From positions 5,955,983 to 6,019,982 of the forward strand of contig OZ020261.1 of NCBI GenBank assembly GCA_963971285.1: a stretch of 64,000 bases of DNA, written 5' to 3'. Within the stretch, counting starts at the first letter, position 1. The number at the start of each line of letters is the position of its first letter. Under the pieces are notes generated by a model. The model was not told the DNA's origin. It did no database searches and saw nothing but the letters and a program-made list of their open reading frames with translations. Below are positions 46,311 to 57,662 of the stretch, piece by piece. Origin of the DNA: Astropecten irregularis (Eukaryota; Echinodermata; Asteroidea; Paxillosida; Astropectinidae). Made by a program: the position numbers and the translations under genes.

Positions 46311-46513
46311 CTGACATTTTCTCATTTATGAATTTAAAACAGTGGCAACAGGAAATAAGTCTTCGACGAGCCCCTTACGGTCGGGTAGCTTGGGCGGTAG
46401 AAGGCGTTATTGCATGGTATTGCCAAACCCAGAAGTGTGTTGAAAAACGCCATGGTCAATTACATTGCCTGTTTGCACCTAGAATCAACTTCGATGCAGA
46501 TTCTTTGTGGAAT
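46311..46513. other. Short spacer
   Basis: Nothing recognised. Confidence 0.4.
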
Positions 46514-46662
46514 TGGGTCGATTTCACCAAACTCATCGTAACCTACTTCAATCGTAGGTACTTATGATGTTTGGAAAGCCCTGCGTAGAAGTCAAAGCAT
46601 ACGATGGGTTATCCTTCGTATCTGGACTTGCGATCGATCGCAGGGCTTCGTGAAATCCACCC
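46514..46662 (-). mobile_element. PAL-C MITE
   Basis: TGGGTCGATTTCACCAAACT to GGCTTCGTGAAATCCACCCA, reverse internal orientation. Confidence 0.78.
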
Positions 46663-46853
46663 AAAGATAGGTGACTAAGTATACGTGTCTTAACCATAGG
46701 TTAAGGCGTCACATGCCCAAATAGAGCTAAGACAGAGCTAAGCCATTCTTATACATATAGCCTACTCTTACAAGTTTAGTCTCCATGCAGGCAAAAGAAC
46801 GGCTTCGCGTAATAGGTCAAACATTTCCAAAACTGTGGACAATTCCACGTTAA

Positions 46854-47210
46854 AGGAAGTATCGTACATTGGTTTTTGTCAAAGAAATACAGATTCATGG
46901 GCAAAAATATCAAGGACGATACAGTAACAGTCATCTGTAAAAATTTCAGTCCCATACGGTGCCCACTTTTTGAGAAAACAGTGAAAAACGGCCACAGTAT
47001 TTCTTAAGTCTTTTCTCTTTTATTTTTGATCTTTTAAAAGATCAAAAAGATTGTCGATCGTTGTTTGACTCATTTCTGGATAAATCCACCATTTCAGGTG
47101 GAAGAATTTTAACGGTATGTTTCTATCACCACCATCTTCATACCCTGTAAGTTATACGTAAATCTGTGGACATTTCTGTTTTGGTGTCTTACCAAAGTAT
47201 GATACTACCT
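46854..47210 (+). mobile_element. TTAA-A MITE, full length
   Basis: 357 bp with TTAA at 46850-46853 and 47211-47214. The core GATCTTTTAAAAGATC is intact; ends AGGAAGTATCGTACATTGG and CCAAAGTATGATACTACCT. Confidence 0.9.
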
Positions 47211-47214
47211 TTAA

Positions 47215-47886
47215 ATGCATTAAACGTTTTGTGATACCCAAACCCATGCTCGCGCACAAAACAGACCAATCATCTTTCATCAAATCAATTGGTATACCGA
47301 TAAATTAAATCTCCGTACCCTATACGATCACGTTTCGTCCACTTTTTGGTGGGGAGCATTTTGTGCATTTTCCTTGATACCTCACTCCAAGGCCTTTCGA
47401 CGATCGCTGGGCGAAGTATATTAAGCAGCAAATCGTACTAAAAGTCAGGCAAACCTCCGGTCTTAACATATGCGAGGACGGAGCTGGGATGAGTTAGGAG
47501 GAATCCTAGCCCGGCATCGAGGTGGGGACATGAATACACTAGAGTCCATTACAACTCATGTCGCTTCATACCGAGTATACCGTATCCTGGAGGCAGAGCA
47601 CGGCCGGCAGGATATCGTGCGACCCGATCGGTGAGACTCACCGAGAGAATTAACCGGAATACATGTTTGTATCGCGCCGAGTTGAACAAAACCTATAGGA
47701 CTCCAGTTTTAAAATTCAAATGTGGATTTAGAGCACTCGCTGCTCCCTCCATGAGGTTTGAGGTAATGTTTAAAGATGGATTGCCCGGAGTTTTCCTTTT
47801 GGGGGATAGAACCAGATTCCAATGATAAGCCTACAAAATGCCTTTCATTTTCGATGCTACAAATACAGTTATATACGTACGACGCC
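47215..47886. other. Unassigned non-coding stretch
   Basis: Nothing recognised. Confidence 0.4.
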
Positions 47887-48020
47887 GGGGTCGATTTCAC
47901 CAAACGTTTCGTAATTAACCGTATCAATCTTAGGACTTTTGATGCATTGAAGCCCTATGTGGGATAGGTGCACTGCGACAGGCTATTCTTCGTAACTCGA
48001 GTTACGATCGATCGCAATTC
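47887..48020 (-). mobile_element. PAL-C MITE, right end decayed
   Basis: GGGGTCGATTTCACCAAACG at the left; inside 'cgtaactcgagttacgatcg'. The expected right terminus is not present after 'gatcgcaattcgc'. Confidence 0.7.
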
Positions 48021-49473
48021 GCAAGGCAACATACACGTCGCACAATGACAAGATATTGCTCAAATACGAATTGCTATATCGTGTCTCGAATAGAAATCAT
48101 TTTGGTCTAGTGAGGGCGCTATTTTGAACGTCGACGCCATATTTTGGGGTATCAGTAAGACAAAAAACAATTCTCATTAACTTTGACTGCGATAAAGTTA
48201 TTTCTTTTACTGTAGTCAATATAAATCAATTCAACCTTAGCAAAGAAATAATCATATTGCCATATTGACATCACGTTGCTCTATGTATAAGGCCTATCCA
48301 AAAAGATGGCATAAAAGGAGCACCATCCTTGGGTCAAAATAATTGGTCCATCAATGAAGAGATTTTTCATCGGTATGAAAGTAATATTATACAAGAGTTT
48401 GACCTTTGGAGCTGACAGTCTCCTTAAGAAGTAACATAGATTTCAAACTCGTCCGGTTGTTGTCATACACCTTGAGTCTCGAGGAGAATCGTATGGAAGG
48501 AAAAGCCATTTAAAATCCCAGCAAGTGCAGCCGGCCGAGCCAAACAGATATAAATCTTTCATGGCCCCTTACCAAATAGGAACGACGAGCAAGGTGATAC
48601 ACCGAACGCTCCTCTGGAGTCTCTCGGGAGAGACCGAGGGAAGAAAGCTTCGCCGGCCCCCGTGAAATCTGTCCCCGGCGTCCACAAGGGACTGGAGGTG
48701 TACGGAGAAGCATAATTAACGCTGCCCGGACACCATGAGGCGTACACATGCCAACTGTCTACATCATCCCACGTGCATGCACGAATACACGAGCATCTAG
48801 TTAGGCGTGCTGAGTACTAATTTGAAGGCGAGACAGGAGTGTGGTGAATGTGATTAAGAAGAAGATGCATTCTCAGCCATGAACCGGCCTACATATTAAA
48901 TAAGTATCATACTTCTGCCCTCAAAACCACAGATGCAGGAAGATACTCTCCCTTAAAAAATCAAAGACATGGCCATGATTACCGAGCAGAACGAAGTAAA
49001 AAGATCTTTGTTATTAACCCGTCTTTTTTGGTATGCATGGGCAGGAGCGCAGGGACGATACGACAACTATCTTACAAACTAAACTGAATTGAATTCAACC
49101 TGATAAGGATATGAAGACGACGCGCAGCAAGGAAGATACAAATCTACGAGGTGACATACGAGATGGTTGCCCACCTTTAATTACGTAGAGTGCTTCCCAC
49201 ACAGAGGACCGTGAGGAAATATCAGTTATCTGGTCAACAAATCGGGCTTTTCTCCCTGTGAAGGTTTTTCTCTCTGCACGGTGTATTCATTCGTTCGGTG
49301 TCATCTTCCCTGTGTCGCATTATGAAATATCTACAGCAGGTTTCTCCCAATATCAACCTAAAATGCACCGCCTCTGTACAAGTACGTGGAGTAGACAGGT
49401 CCTCAGACTTTGGGGGATGACCCTCTATACTGGGTCGTACTTTTTGCATACATAATGTATTTATGTTTTGTGT
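48021..49473. other. Unassigned non-coding stretch
   Basis: About 1.45 kb with no shared repeat and no gene recognised. Confidence 0.4.
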
Positions 49474-49841
49474 GGGGTGCCGTGGCCTAGTGGTCTCGTG
49501 CGTCGTACTCAAGATCTGGTGGTCAATCTACAGATTGTGGGTTCGAATCCAGCCATGGGCTAATGGTGCTAGCGTCCTTGGGCAAGACGCTTTATCACTT
49601 GCTCCTCTTCACCCAGGTGTAAATGGGTACCTGTGAGGGTAGATATGGCTTTGTGGTTTGATTAGCCTCTGTGCACCTTATGGTAGCACGAGGCTGTATA
49701 CTCCCCAGGGAGCTGAGATTGTTTCAGGAATGTAAATGGGCCCGATGACTAGGAATAATAATAGTGTAAAGCATTGTTATACCCTTCTTGTGTGTAAGAA
49801 CGCCATAATTATAAATGGCAATATTAGTATTATTATTATTA
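49474..49841 (+). mobile_element. SINE, tRNA head and ATT tail (copy 1)
   Basis: Starts GGGGTGCCGTGGCCTAGTGG, A box TGGCCTAGTGGTC (49484-49496) and B box GGTTCGAATCC (49540-49550). The body has 'gtccttgggcaagacgcttt' and 'ccccagggagctgagattgt', and a (ATT)n tail ends it. Nearly identical to 51043-51402. It would be copied by a LINE in trans. Confidence 0.88.
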
Positions 49842-50442
49842 TGAATATCATACATATTGTCGAATGTGTGACGACTCGAGACAGTTATAACTTCTAAAAC
49901 CTTAAAACCTTGCAACTGCACGTAATTGACTTGATACAAGTCAAATCATGGTCATGTTCCTAAAAGTTGTTCGAAGTATTTTATTTACCGGGAATGGGTC
50001 AATAGGGAGACTTTCTCATTGGGTCGTGCACAAACTTTACTTAGCTATTTCTAAACATCCTCCAACCCAATTACATTGAAATTAACATATGTTCATATTG
50101 AGCGCATATGGTAAAATAGGGAGACACCGAAATGTCTCCCTATTTGTAGATATCTCCCAAATGTTCACTTTTAGACGCCAAAGTGTCTCCCTATTATGCA
50201 ATTTAGGTAAATTACTGTACTGCTCTTATTATTCATTTGTTTGACTGGCATATTGTTTCGCTTTTTCCAAATAAAAACCTGAGGGATGATTGTACACACC
50301 ATTCCCCCACCTAACATTATGCGTGGTGTGCAAAGCCTCCACCCCATACTTTCTACGCTCGTGGTATAAAATGCTAAAAGGATTTGAACATTTAGAAGAT
50401 TCCCCTCCTTGTTATGATTGCAAGTAGTAGTGAAATAGTATA
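49842..50442. other. Unassigned stretch with a strong hairpin
   Basis: Apart from the hairpin at 50115-50144 nothing is recognised. 'ctcccaaatgttcac' near 50154 resembles 'ctcccgaatgttcac' at 41969. Confidence 0.4.
50115..50144. repeat. Perfect 12-bp hairpin
   Basis: AATAGGGAGACA and TGTCTCCCTATT around a 6-nt loop. Another TGTCTCCCTATT follows near 50184 and 'aatagggagac' precedes near 50003. Confidence 0.75.
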
Positions 50443-50638
50443 CTGATCATAAAATAACCACAAGGGAAACTGACTGAATTTTAAGTCATTGAAAAGTGAA
50501 CAAAGATAATTGACTATTGGGGTCTCCGCAAACCAAGGGCTGGATAGCTCAGTTGGTAGAGCGCCTCTATACGGCATTCAGTAGGTCGCCTGTTCGAATC
50601 CCGCTCCAGTCAATTTGTCTTTGTTCACTTTTCAATGA
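50443..50638 (+). mobile_element. tRNA-like core between 31-bp inverted repeats
   Basis: A tRNA-like core (50538-50611, 74 nt) has an acceptor stem GGCTGGA/TCCAGTC with one G-T pair, a D arm GCTC...GAGC and TTCGAAT in the T loop. The anticodon arm does not pair and the T stem has two mismatches. Inverted repeats TCATTGAAAAGTGAACAAAG (50486-50515) and its complement (50608-50638) enclose it. The upstream piece 50450-50481 is shared with 6412-6440. Confidence 0.6.
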
Positions 50639-51042
50639 AATATATTGGATAAAATGAAATGCAGTTTATTTCAAATGCACTTTCTTCAAGTTAAGTGTAC
50701 TTTTAAGGGTTACGACCTGCAAGTGCCAGAAGGGCAAAGAACCCCAATTAAAATTACCTAACCAAGAATGGAATTGAAAATGTCACCATACCGAAGGAAT
50801 ATGAAGAACAAAATAACTGTCAAATGTCATGGGTTGCTCAATATATGTGCTTAATTTGTTCGGTTGGGGGTAATATAACCATGCATGTGCCAAAATGTCT
50901 ACTCAGCGGAACTTATTGAAATGAAAGTAATTCATTTGGACATTTAGGGGGAGAATTGGACCTACACGGGTTGAATAGACTGTTACTGCATGATCACGCC
51001 CTAACCAACCGCGTTTACACCCACATACAGCGCGTAAAGGAT
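50639..51042. other. Unassigned non-coding stretch
   Basis: Nothing recognised. Confidence 0.4.
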
Positions 51043-51402
51043 GGGGTGCCGTGGCCTAGTGGTCTGGCGTGTCTGGCGTGTCGTACTCAAGATCATGTGG
51101 TCAATCTACAGATTGTGGGTTCGAATCCAGCCATGGGCTAGTGGTGCTTGCGTCCTTGGGCAAGACGCTTTATCACATATTGCTCCTCTTCACCCAGTTG
51201 TACATGGAGGGTAAAGATGACTTGGTTTGATTAGCCTCTGTGCACCTTATGGCAGCTCGAGGCTGTACTCCCCAGGGAGCTGAGATTGTTTCAGGAATGT
51301 AAATGGGCCCGATGACCACGGATAATAATAATGTATAAAGCGTTGTGATACCATTCTTGTGTATAAGAACGCTATATAAATGTCAATATTATTATTATTA
51401 TC
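51043..51402 (+). mobile_element. SINE, tRNA head and ATT tail (copy 2)
   Basis: Same family as 49474. The head has a tandem 'tctggcgtg' duplication between A and B boxes (51063-51081), which lengthens the promoter spacing. The 3' end 'gaacgctatataaatgtcaa' precedes the ATT tail. A small deletion lies near 51205. Confidence 0.88.
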
Positions 51403-51812
51403 ATTACTGCCGGTCTTATACATAACTCCAAAACAAATTCAGTAAAACAAAATGACTGTTTAGCTTCCGTGTAAAAGGAATTTTTCATCTTTGTAGGAAT
51501 TTTTTTTCCCTGAAATGCTATCATTATTGACAACATTGTAGTACCTGAATACCTCTATGAACGCACCAACTAACTTTGATTTTAACAACCGAAATGGTTG
51601 GAAAGGAAAATATCCGTGTTTCACGCTGCAGAACATCTCCTTAATCCCCCTGAATTCAGAAAATCTCCTCCCGAATGAACCTATAAACGCATACGGATCT
51701 TGTAATCTTCAAGGCTATCTAAAGGATTGGTCCAGTCACGAAACCAAACGTTCACGACGGATCGCTCTGCGATGCTTTCGTTCTGCTAGCAACTTTAACG
51801 CCATTATTTGCT
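51403..51812. other. Unassigned non-coding stretch
   Basis: A 91-codon open frame (51557-51832) has no recognisable domain. Nothing else. Confidence 0.4.
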
Positions 51813-52532
51813 TGACCTACGCCACCTTATGACATGGCGCAGCTTACGCAATAAAATGTGGCGTGAGTAGACACTGAGGGCTTGCGCCATGGCCGTAACT
51901 TTCGTGAAATGGGCGTAAAGGCCGATTCATACTCGCTGCGTATTCACTGCGTACGCAGCGCGGCGCTCCAATTCGAAGTGTCTGCTCTGCGTACTAAAAG
52001 TGCGCGTCTTTGTGCGAAGTATTTGGAAATGAAAAAAAGTTCGTGCGCACCAATGTGATTCGTATTCGGACAAGTTGAAATATTTCAACATTCGCCGGAT
52101 GCGTACACGCAGTAGGATCTTTAAATATGACCGACGGGGCAAAATCGGCAAGCAATTTCTGTTAGATCTTGCCTAATTTTGACGGTGTGCGTTTCACAAT
52201 AATGACAAAAGAATATTTTCGTCTACTCTCTCCATTGTGAATCACCAAATTCACGGAATCGGAGTAGGACTGCACTTCGGCGCATCACACATTTTAAAAG
52301 TATGTACTGTTCCGTTTGCGCGTTTCCGCATTCGAATGCAGACTATCGCTGCGTATCGATTTTCATACCTTGAAAGAGTATGAACATCGAATGCGACATC
52401 CGCATTGTGCGTTAACGCAGCGAGTATAAACCAGCCTTAAGTTTGTTGCGCACGCAGCGTCATAAAATGTTGTGCACGCAGATGCAGACTTACGCAATTG
52501 CGCACGGTTTCGTGAAATCGGCTGCTGTTCTC
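51813..52532. mobile_element. PAL-E-type remnant split by a TAA-flanked element
   Basis: Left part has 'tggcgcagcttacgcaataa' and the right part 'acttacgcaattgcgcac' then TTTCGTGAAATCGGCTGC, the PAL-E right terminus. The left terminus is not found. The middle 51919-52437 is a separate insertion. Confidence 0.55.
51919..52437. mobile_element. PIF/Harbinger-style MITE with TAA duplication
   Basis: 519 bp, ends AGGCCGATTCATACTCGCTG and CAGCGAGTATAAACCAGCCT, flanked by TAA at 51916-51918 and 52438-52440. TWA target duplications are typical of PIF/Harbinger. Nonautonomous. Confidence 0.78.
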
Positions 52533-52796
52533 CAATGTCTCGAAAAATTTAGGATTGTTCATCTTCAAGATGCATTGCCTACGCCACGCCTATACCTGAT
52601 GGTATGAGCTCATCAAACTAGAGAAGGAACATTGTGACCTATCGTGTCTTGCATGGTCGTTTTTATTCCGATTTGTTATTAAGGGTAATTGATCGGATCG
52701 AAACGCTGATCCCTCCTACGTAAACCAATCAACCTTAGTACAAAGATGACCAAGTCGTTATAAGATAGCACTTTCTGTATCTACTCTACACCGATG
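52533..52796. other. Short spacer
   Basis: Nothing recognised. Confidence 0.4.
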
Positions 52797-52964
52797 TAGC
52801 AGTCTCAGCTGTCTCCCGGTCTCAGCGGTCCCACTTACCACATAATTATGATTAAATACGTCATGCCTTCTCTGCGCACACCAACCGTTTACGGAAAACC
52901 CATGTGCTATGTCCGGCTACGTCAGGGTGGACAGCTGAGACCCGGGAGACAGCTGAGACCGCCA
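52797..52964. mobile_element. Palindromic MITE (GTCTCAGCTGTCTCCC type)
   Basis: Arms AGTCTCAGCTGTCTCCCGGT and CCGGGAGACAGCTGAGACC, about 33 bp each with CAGCTGAGAC repeated twice per arm. 168 bp. Single copy in the window, target not determined. Confidence 0.7.
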
Positions 52965-54104
52965 CACTGTGCCGACGAATTAGTTCCGTCTGGCAACAAG
53001 ATCCATCTTTAAAAACAGAAATACGTCATAACAGCCCACTTACATACAGCCAACACACCTTTGGTATAACGATGCATCAAAAACATAACACGCCCATTAC
53101 GCAGAGTGTGGCTATAAAAAAAACACCGACTTGGGCAGGAACGTGTCCGAGTTGCAACTGGGATCACGTTCGCTGAATAACCCCGCACACAAAGCGCTAA
53201 TTGCTGGCACTTTTGGATTGCTTTTTTTTTGTTCGCGCCATTTTATAACAAGGCATACGACAACACGTGGATGAGGCGTGTGTGTTTATGGATTTAAACA
53301 CGGGGGAGTGCCAGTAAAGAGAGGCCCTCGATCGGTTTCGCAGAGGGGAAATATACTCGGAATGGGTCCGTCGTTTCTGAATAAACTACCGTGCGGTCAT
53401 GTTTAGGGCACAAAATGAATAGAAAAAATATCAGCCACTATACGATTGCCGTGCAAAGTGTCAATATGCCGGAGGAATAGCATTACCTGCAGAGTAATTG
53501 CCATCCAGCGTGCGGTTCTTGAATCGTGCTGACTTTGCACTCTTCGGAAAGTGCGCAAGCGCTGTTTGCTATGAGGAGGAAGAATGGGCACGAGCGTGCG
53601 CGTCCGCGTGCAAATGCAAACTCAGCACGGGTACGTTTTTGGTATACACCGGATCCGAGATATCATCATCACCGATAGAGATCTTATTTATTGATCTATC
53701 CTTTGCCAGTCTGGCGAGTCCAAACTATATCGTATTTGGATTTCTCGTGCGGTTAGATTTGCTGTAATGGAAAATGCTGCAAATTCGGTTTCAATATTTT
53801 AACAAAAAGGGAGGTTGTAGCAGATATAGAAACAAAGTCTTGCTTATACAAGATCGGAACCCTTTCGGATCGGTATTAAAGAAATCACACTTCCTGGTGT
53901 GTCAAATTTCTGATTCATATTCATTCCAAGTTTGCACTCGGTTTTAAAGTATTTTGACAGTATTGTAAGTTTTCCTGTTATTCAACTTGCACGCCTAGGC
54001 CCCCTTTAGTCTGAGAAAATAACCGTTCAACCAAGCACAGGGGTAAATTGCCTCTATTTTAAGACAGAACTTGGCAGGAGAGAGTATGGATATGCGCAGT
54101 CTCT
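52965..54104. other. Unassigned non-coding stretch
   Basis: A T run at 53222-53230. No gene or shared repeat recognised. Confidence 0.4.
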
Positions 54105-54193
54105 GCAGCCGATTTCACGAAATGTTACGTAACATACGCAACGTACAAAAATGTTGCGTAAGTTACGCAATGAAGTTGCGTGAAATCGGCTGC
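54105..54193. mobile_element. PAL-E MITE, minimal copy
   Basis: GCAGCCGATTTCACGAAATG to GTTGCGTGAAATCGGCTGC, only 89 bp, with 'ttgcgtaagttacgcaa' inside. CTGCAG occurs at both edges (54103-54108 and 54190-54195). Confidence 0.8.
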
Positions 54194-54720
54194 AGGTGCA
54201 AAGACCTGGAAATTGATGCAGACATTTTTGATGGACATCAGAAGACAATGCTTAAGTTGTTGTGATCAATGTTTTACTGTCCGTGTTTGGTAAATTATTT
54301 CATTCATGGCAATAATTCTTATTTGGAAGTTTTCGATTTTAATACAATTAATTTTAATCGTGGACATTTTCTTTTCGTACTAGTATATACGTTCATCGAA
54401 AGCTAGCAACTTTCAAGAAAGAATCATTATAGCTATTTAAATAATATAAGGTTCAAATGTTGGCATCAGGCCGATCAAACCAGGGACATTACATCTTTCA
54501 TCTTGCCGCCGCGAGGATTTTTTTAACGATTTTAAAAAATAATTTACTTATTACTCGTGCTTGCTCTCCGAAAAAGCATCCAAAAACGCAGACGGCAGTG
54601 TGCCAGGTGATGCTTGCAAGTGTAGTGATGAACGAAATGCGAGTCTGCTTTTACACGAAATTGACAATTTCAAAACTTTGCCCCGATGAAACACGGTATG
54701 TTCAAATAAGAGATTGAAAT
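54194..54720. other. Unassigned non-coding stretch
   Basis: Nothing recognised. Confidence 0.4.
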
Positions 54721-54878
54721 CTGGGGCCGATTTCACTATAGCGCTTTGCGATCATCGCAAAAGCCCAAATCCATACCTAAACGGAAAACTGCTACGCAAA
54801 GTAGCGATCAATTTTTCCGTTTAGTGATGGATTTGGGCTTTGGCTATGATCGTAAAGCGTTAGTGAAATTGGCCCCAG
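54721..54878. mobile_element. PAL-I palindromic MITE
   Basis: CTGGGGCCGATTTCACTATA to TTAGTGAAATTGGCCCCAG. Long arms with 'aaagcccaaatccat' against 'atggatttgggctttgg'. 158 bp, single copy here. Confidence 0.75.
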
Positions 54879-55254
54879 ATGCGCCAATGGGCCTTCATGA
54901 GATAGAGTTAATGGAATTAAAATTCACAAACCCGTGCAGTTTAATGGCACCTTGGCACTGATTTTTCCTCCACTGGTTATTACAGGACAAAGGGCGTTCA
55001 ACCGAAAATAATGACACACCACACGAGAGTGGCCAGGTCATTACATTCAACTTCACGCTTCAAATTTACTGGCAATTATTTGATGATGGACCCTCGGTCA
55101 GTGATAATTAATATTTACTTTTACAGTGGTGCATGATTGTATTTGACTTGGAGTGAATGGTTCAAGTGGTAGAGTTTCAAAGACAGAAATTTACATTTCC
55201 CCTATAATTCAAAATTATGTCTATAAAGCTTGGGTTAAGGCAAGGCTATTAATG
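54879..55254. other. Unassigned non-coding stretch
   Basis: Nothing recognised. Confidence 0.4.
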
Positions 55255-55722
55255 TTAGTGACAGTATCAGTGCCAGTGTCAGTGCCAGTTACAGTGCCAT
55301 GTGCCAGTGTAAGTGTAAGTGCCAGTGACAGTGTCGGTGTCAGTGACAATGACAGTGTCAGTGCCAGTGTTAACAGTGACAGTACCAGTGCCAGTTCAGT
55401 GCCAGTGCCAGTGTCAGTGTCATTGGCAGAGCTAGTGTCGGTGTCAGTGCCAGTGTCATTGTTATTGATATTTTATTGTTATTGTCAGTGTCATTGGCAG
55501 TTGCAGTTACAGTGGCAATGTCATTGTCAGTGTCATTGGCAGAGCCAGTGTCGGTGTCAGTGCCAGTGTTATTGTTATTGTTATTATTATTGTTATTGTT
55601 ATTGTTATTGTTATTGTTATTTTATTGTTATCGTCAGTGTCGTTGTCAGTGTCATTGACAGTTGCATTTGCATTTGCAGTTATAGTGGCAGTGGCAGTGG
55701 CAGTGGCAGTGGCAGTGTACAT
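55255..55722. repeat. Complex (AGTGYC)n / (TTATTG)n microsatellite
   Basis: Hexamer-based array with AGTGCC, AGTGTC and AGTGAC variants, two (TTATTG)n blocks (about 55456-55484 and 55566-55627) and a homogeneous AGTGGC block (55688-55717). A duplicated segment ('cattggcagagc', 'agtgtcggtgtcagtg') recurs at about 55420 and 55537. Long open frames of Val-Ser or Thr-Ala type are artefacts of a period divisible by three. Confidence 0.95.
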
Positions 55723-56662
55723 GTTCGGTATAAAAACTAAGGGCAAGAGAATAAAGAAAAAAGTAAACCATTCCTGTCCTCGAACGGGCTAGAGTATCAA
55801 TAGAACAAAAAACAATGCCTAGGTTGTGAGTTCGATGTCTTTTTTATCAGAGAAATTCTAGGTTGATTTCTAAATGTTTCTGAGAACCAAACAATGTTTG
55901 AACTACATGTATTCTTTGACAATACAAGATCTCCGTGGCAAATTATGCTATTTTCTTTGGCAAGACCGGGAGAGAACTGATTCGTCATGATTCCCCTCAG
56001 TCTTTCAATGCAACATTCTGCATAACATCATGAACATTTTTCAAATCGTTCCTGTCTCCATATTTCTTAAACCCCTGTAGTCACTTAATACAGTGCCTCA
56101 TACCCCTATAGATTCGCCTACTCCATAATCGTGATCAAATAATACAGAAAGGCCACATATATCAGTAATTTCCCTATGATCTCGGCACACTGGATCCGAT
56201 TTCTTCTCTTCTAATTTGTCTGCGGCTACGGCAAAAAGGTTCGTCTCCGCCGGCGTGTTTGATCAGCGTGTTGACTTAGAACTGAATTTACCAAGATTGC
56301 TTTGCACATTTCGCAGTGGCAATACGGTAAATATCCGCGGGGAGAACGGTGAATGCATGGGCGAGCCATACGGCGTGGGTACCGGGGAAGCAGCGAAGGC
56401 ACTGCCATCGGACTTTCCATCCAACAAGATTTAAGGGAACAATTAGTTTTAATTATGCCTACGTTAATGAAGGAAATTAATTACAAGCCTACTACTTCAT
56501 ACAATTTGGCGAAAGGAATGCCAATATCTTTGCACACATTTCGCCATTATGGCTGAAAATCGAACCTCATCTGATTAATTTCTTCTTGGGCCTATCCTAA
56601 TACTGTCATCTAAAGTACAAGCTTAGGGTATACGGACGTTTTCTATCTTGGGTTATGAATAA
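55723..56662. other. Unassigned non-coding stretch
   Basis: Nothing recognised. Confidence 0.4.
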
Positions 56663-56982
56663 AGGTATAGTATCATACTTTGGTAGCATACCGAAACAGA
56701 AATCTTCACAGATTTACCTATAACTTACACGGCATAAAGATGGTGATGGTAAAAACATACCGTTAAAATTTGTCTACCTGAAATGCTGTATTTATCCAGA
56801 AAAGAGTTAAACCAGTGATAAAACACTTTAAGAAATACTGTGGCAGTTTTTCACTGTTTTCTCAAAGAGTGCGCACCGTATGGGACTGAAATTTTCACAG
56901 ATGACTGTTACTGTATCTTCCTTGATATTTTTGCCAATGAATCTGTATCTCTTTGACAAAAAAACAAAGTATGGCTTTACCT
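56663..56982 (-). mobile_element. TTAA-A MITE, reverse orientation
   Basis: Starts AGGTATAGTATCATACTTTG and ends CAAAGTATGGCTTTACCT, TTAA at 56983-56986. The central palindrome is deleted. 320 bp. Confidence 0.85.
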
Positions 56983-57203
56983 TTAACTCATGATAACATT
57001 AAGTATAGGCCTAGGCCTATAGCATGGGCAGAATTCCAAGGGGGAAATGTACCCTATTCTTCACTGTGTTCATCTGAAGGAGCATTGTGACCTTCCTTAG
57101 TTGTATAATACATGCAGATTATTCTAAGTATGCCCAAGTTTACAAAAATACCAACCCTAAATCCATGGATTTACTATTGCGACTGCTGCAATAGGAACCA
57201 GCT
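56983..57203. other. Short spacer
   Basis: Nothing recognised. Confidence 0.4.
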
Positions 57204-57454
57204 GGGGCCAATTTCTTAGAGCTGCTTAGCACAAATATTTGCTATTAAGCATGACATTTCTGTCTTAGTAAAAACAGAATTAACAACCAAATTTCCGTGT
57301 GCTGTGTATCAATTGTAATTGTTCTTTCTTTGACTGTTGTTCGCTGATGACCATGAATATCGAATGGAATTTTCAATGGTGCTTTCTTTGATTGGGCAAA
57401 CTTTTTTGTGCTAAGCAATTTATTGTGCTAAGCAGCTCTATGAAATTGGCCCCC
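57204..57454 (-). mobile_element. PAL-B MITE
   Basis: GGGGCCAATTTCTTAGAGCT to GCTCTATGAAATTGGCCCCC. Directly followed by a PAL-E terminus. Confidence 0.85.
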
Positions 57455-57662
57455 GGCAGCCGATTTCACGAAACTTTACGCAATGGCGTAAGTCCACTTA
57501 CGCCACAAATGTTGCGTAAGTTGCGCCATAAATTTATGACCGATTTCACGAAAGTTACGCACTATCCGGATATGGCGTAAGTCGGCGACTTACGCCACAA
57601 AATGTGGCGCAACTTACGCCATGTATTTAGGTGGCGTAAGTGCATGAAACATGCCGTAAAAA

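Noticed and set aside
50538..50611. Functional tRNA
   Set aside because: Length and acceptor stem fit, but the anticodon arm does not pair and the T stem has two mismatches.
55153..55740. 195-codon open frame
   Set aside because: It lies on a hexanucleotide microsatellite; the period of six keeps the frame open and the product is a Val-Ser-Pro/Cys-Tyr repeat.
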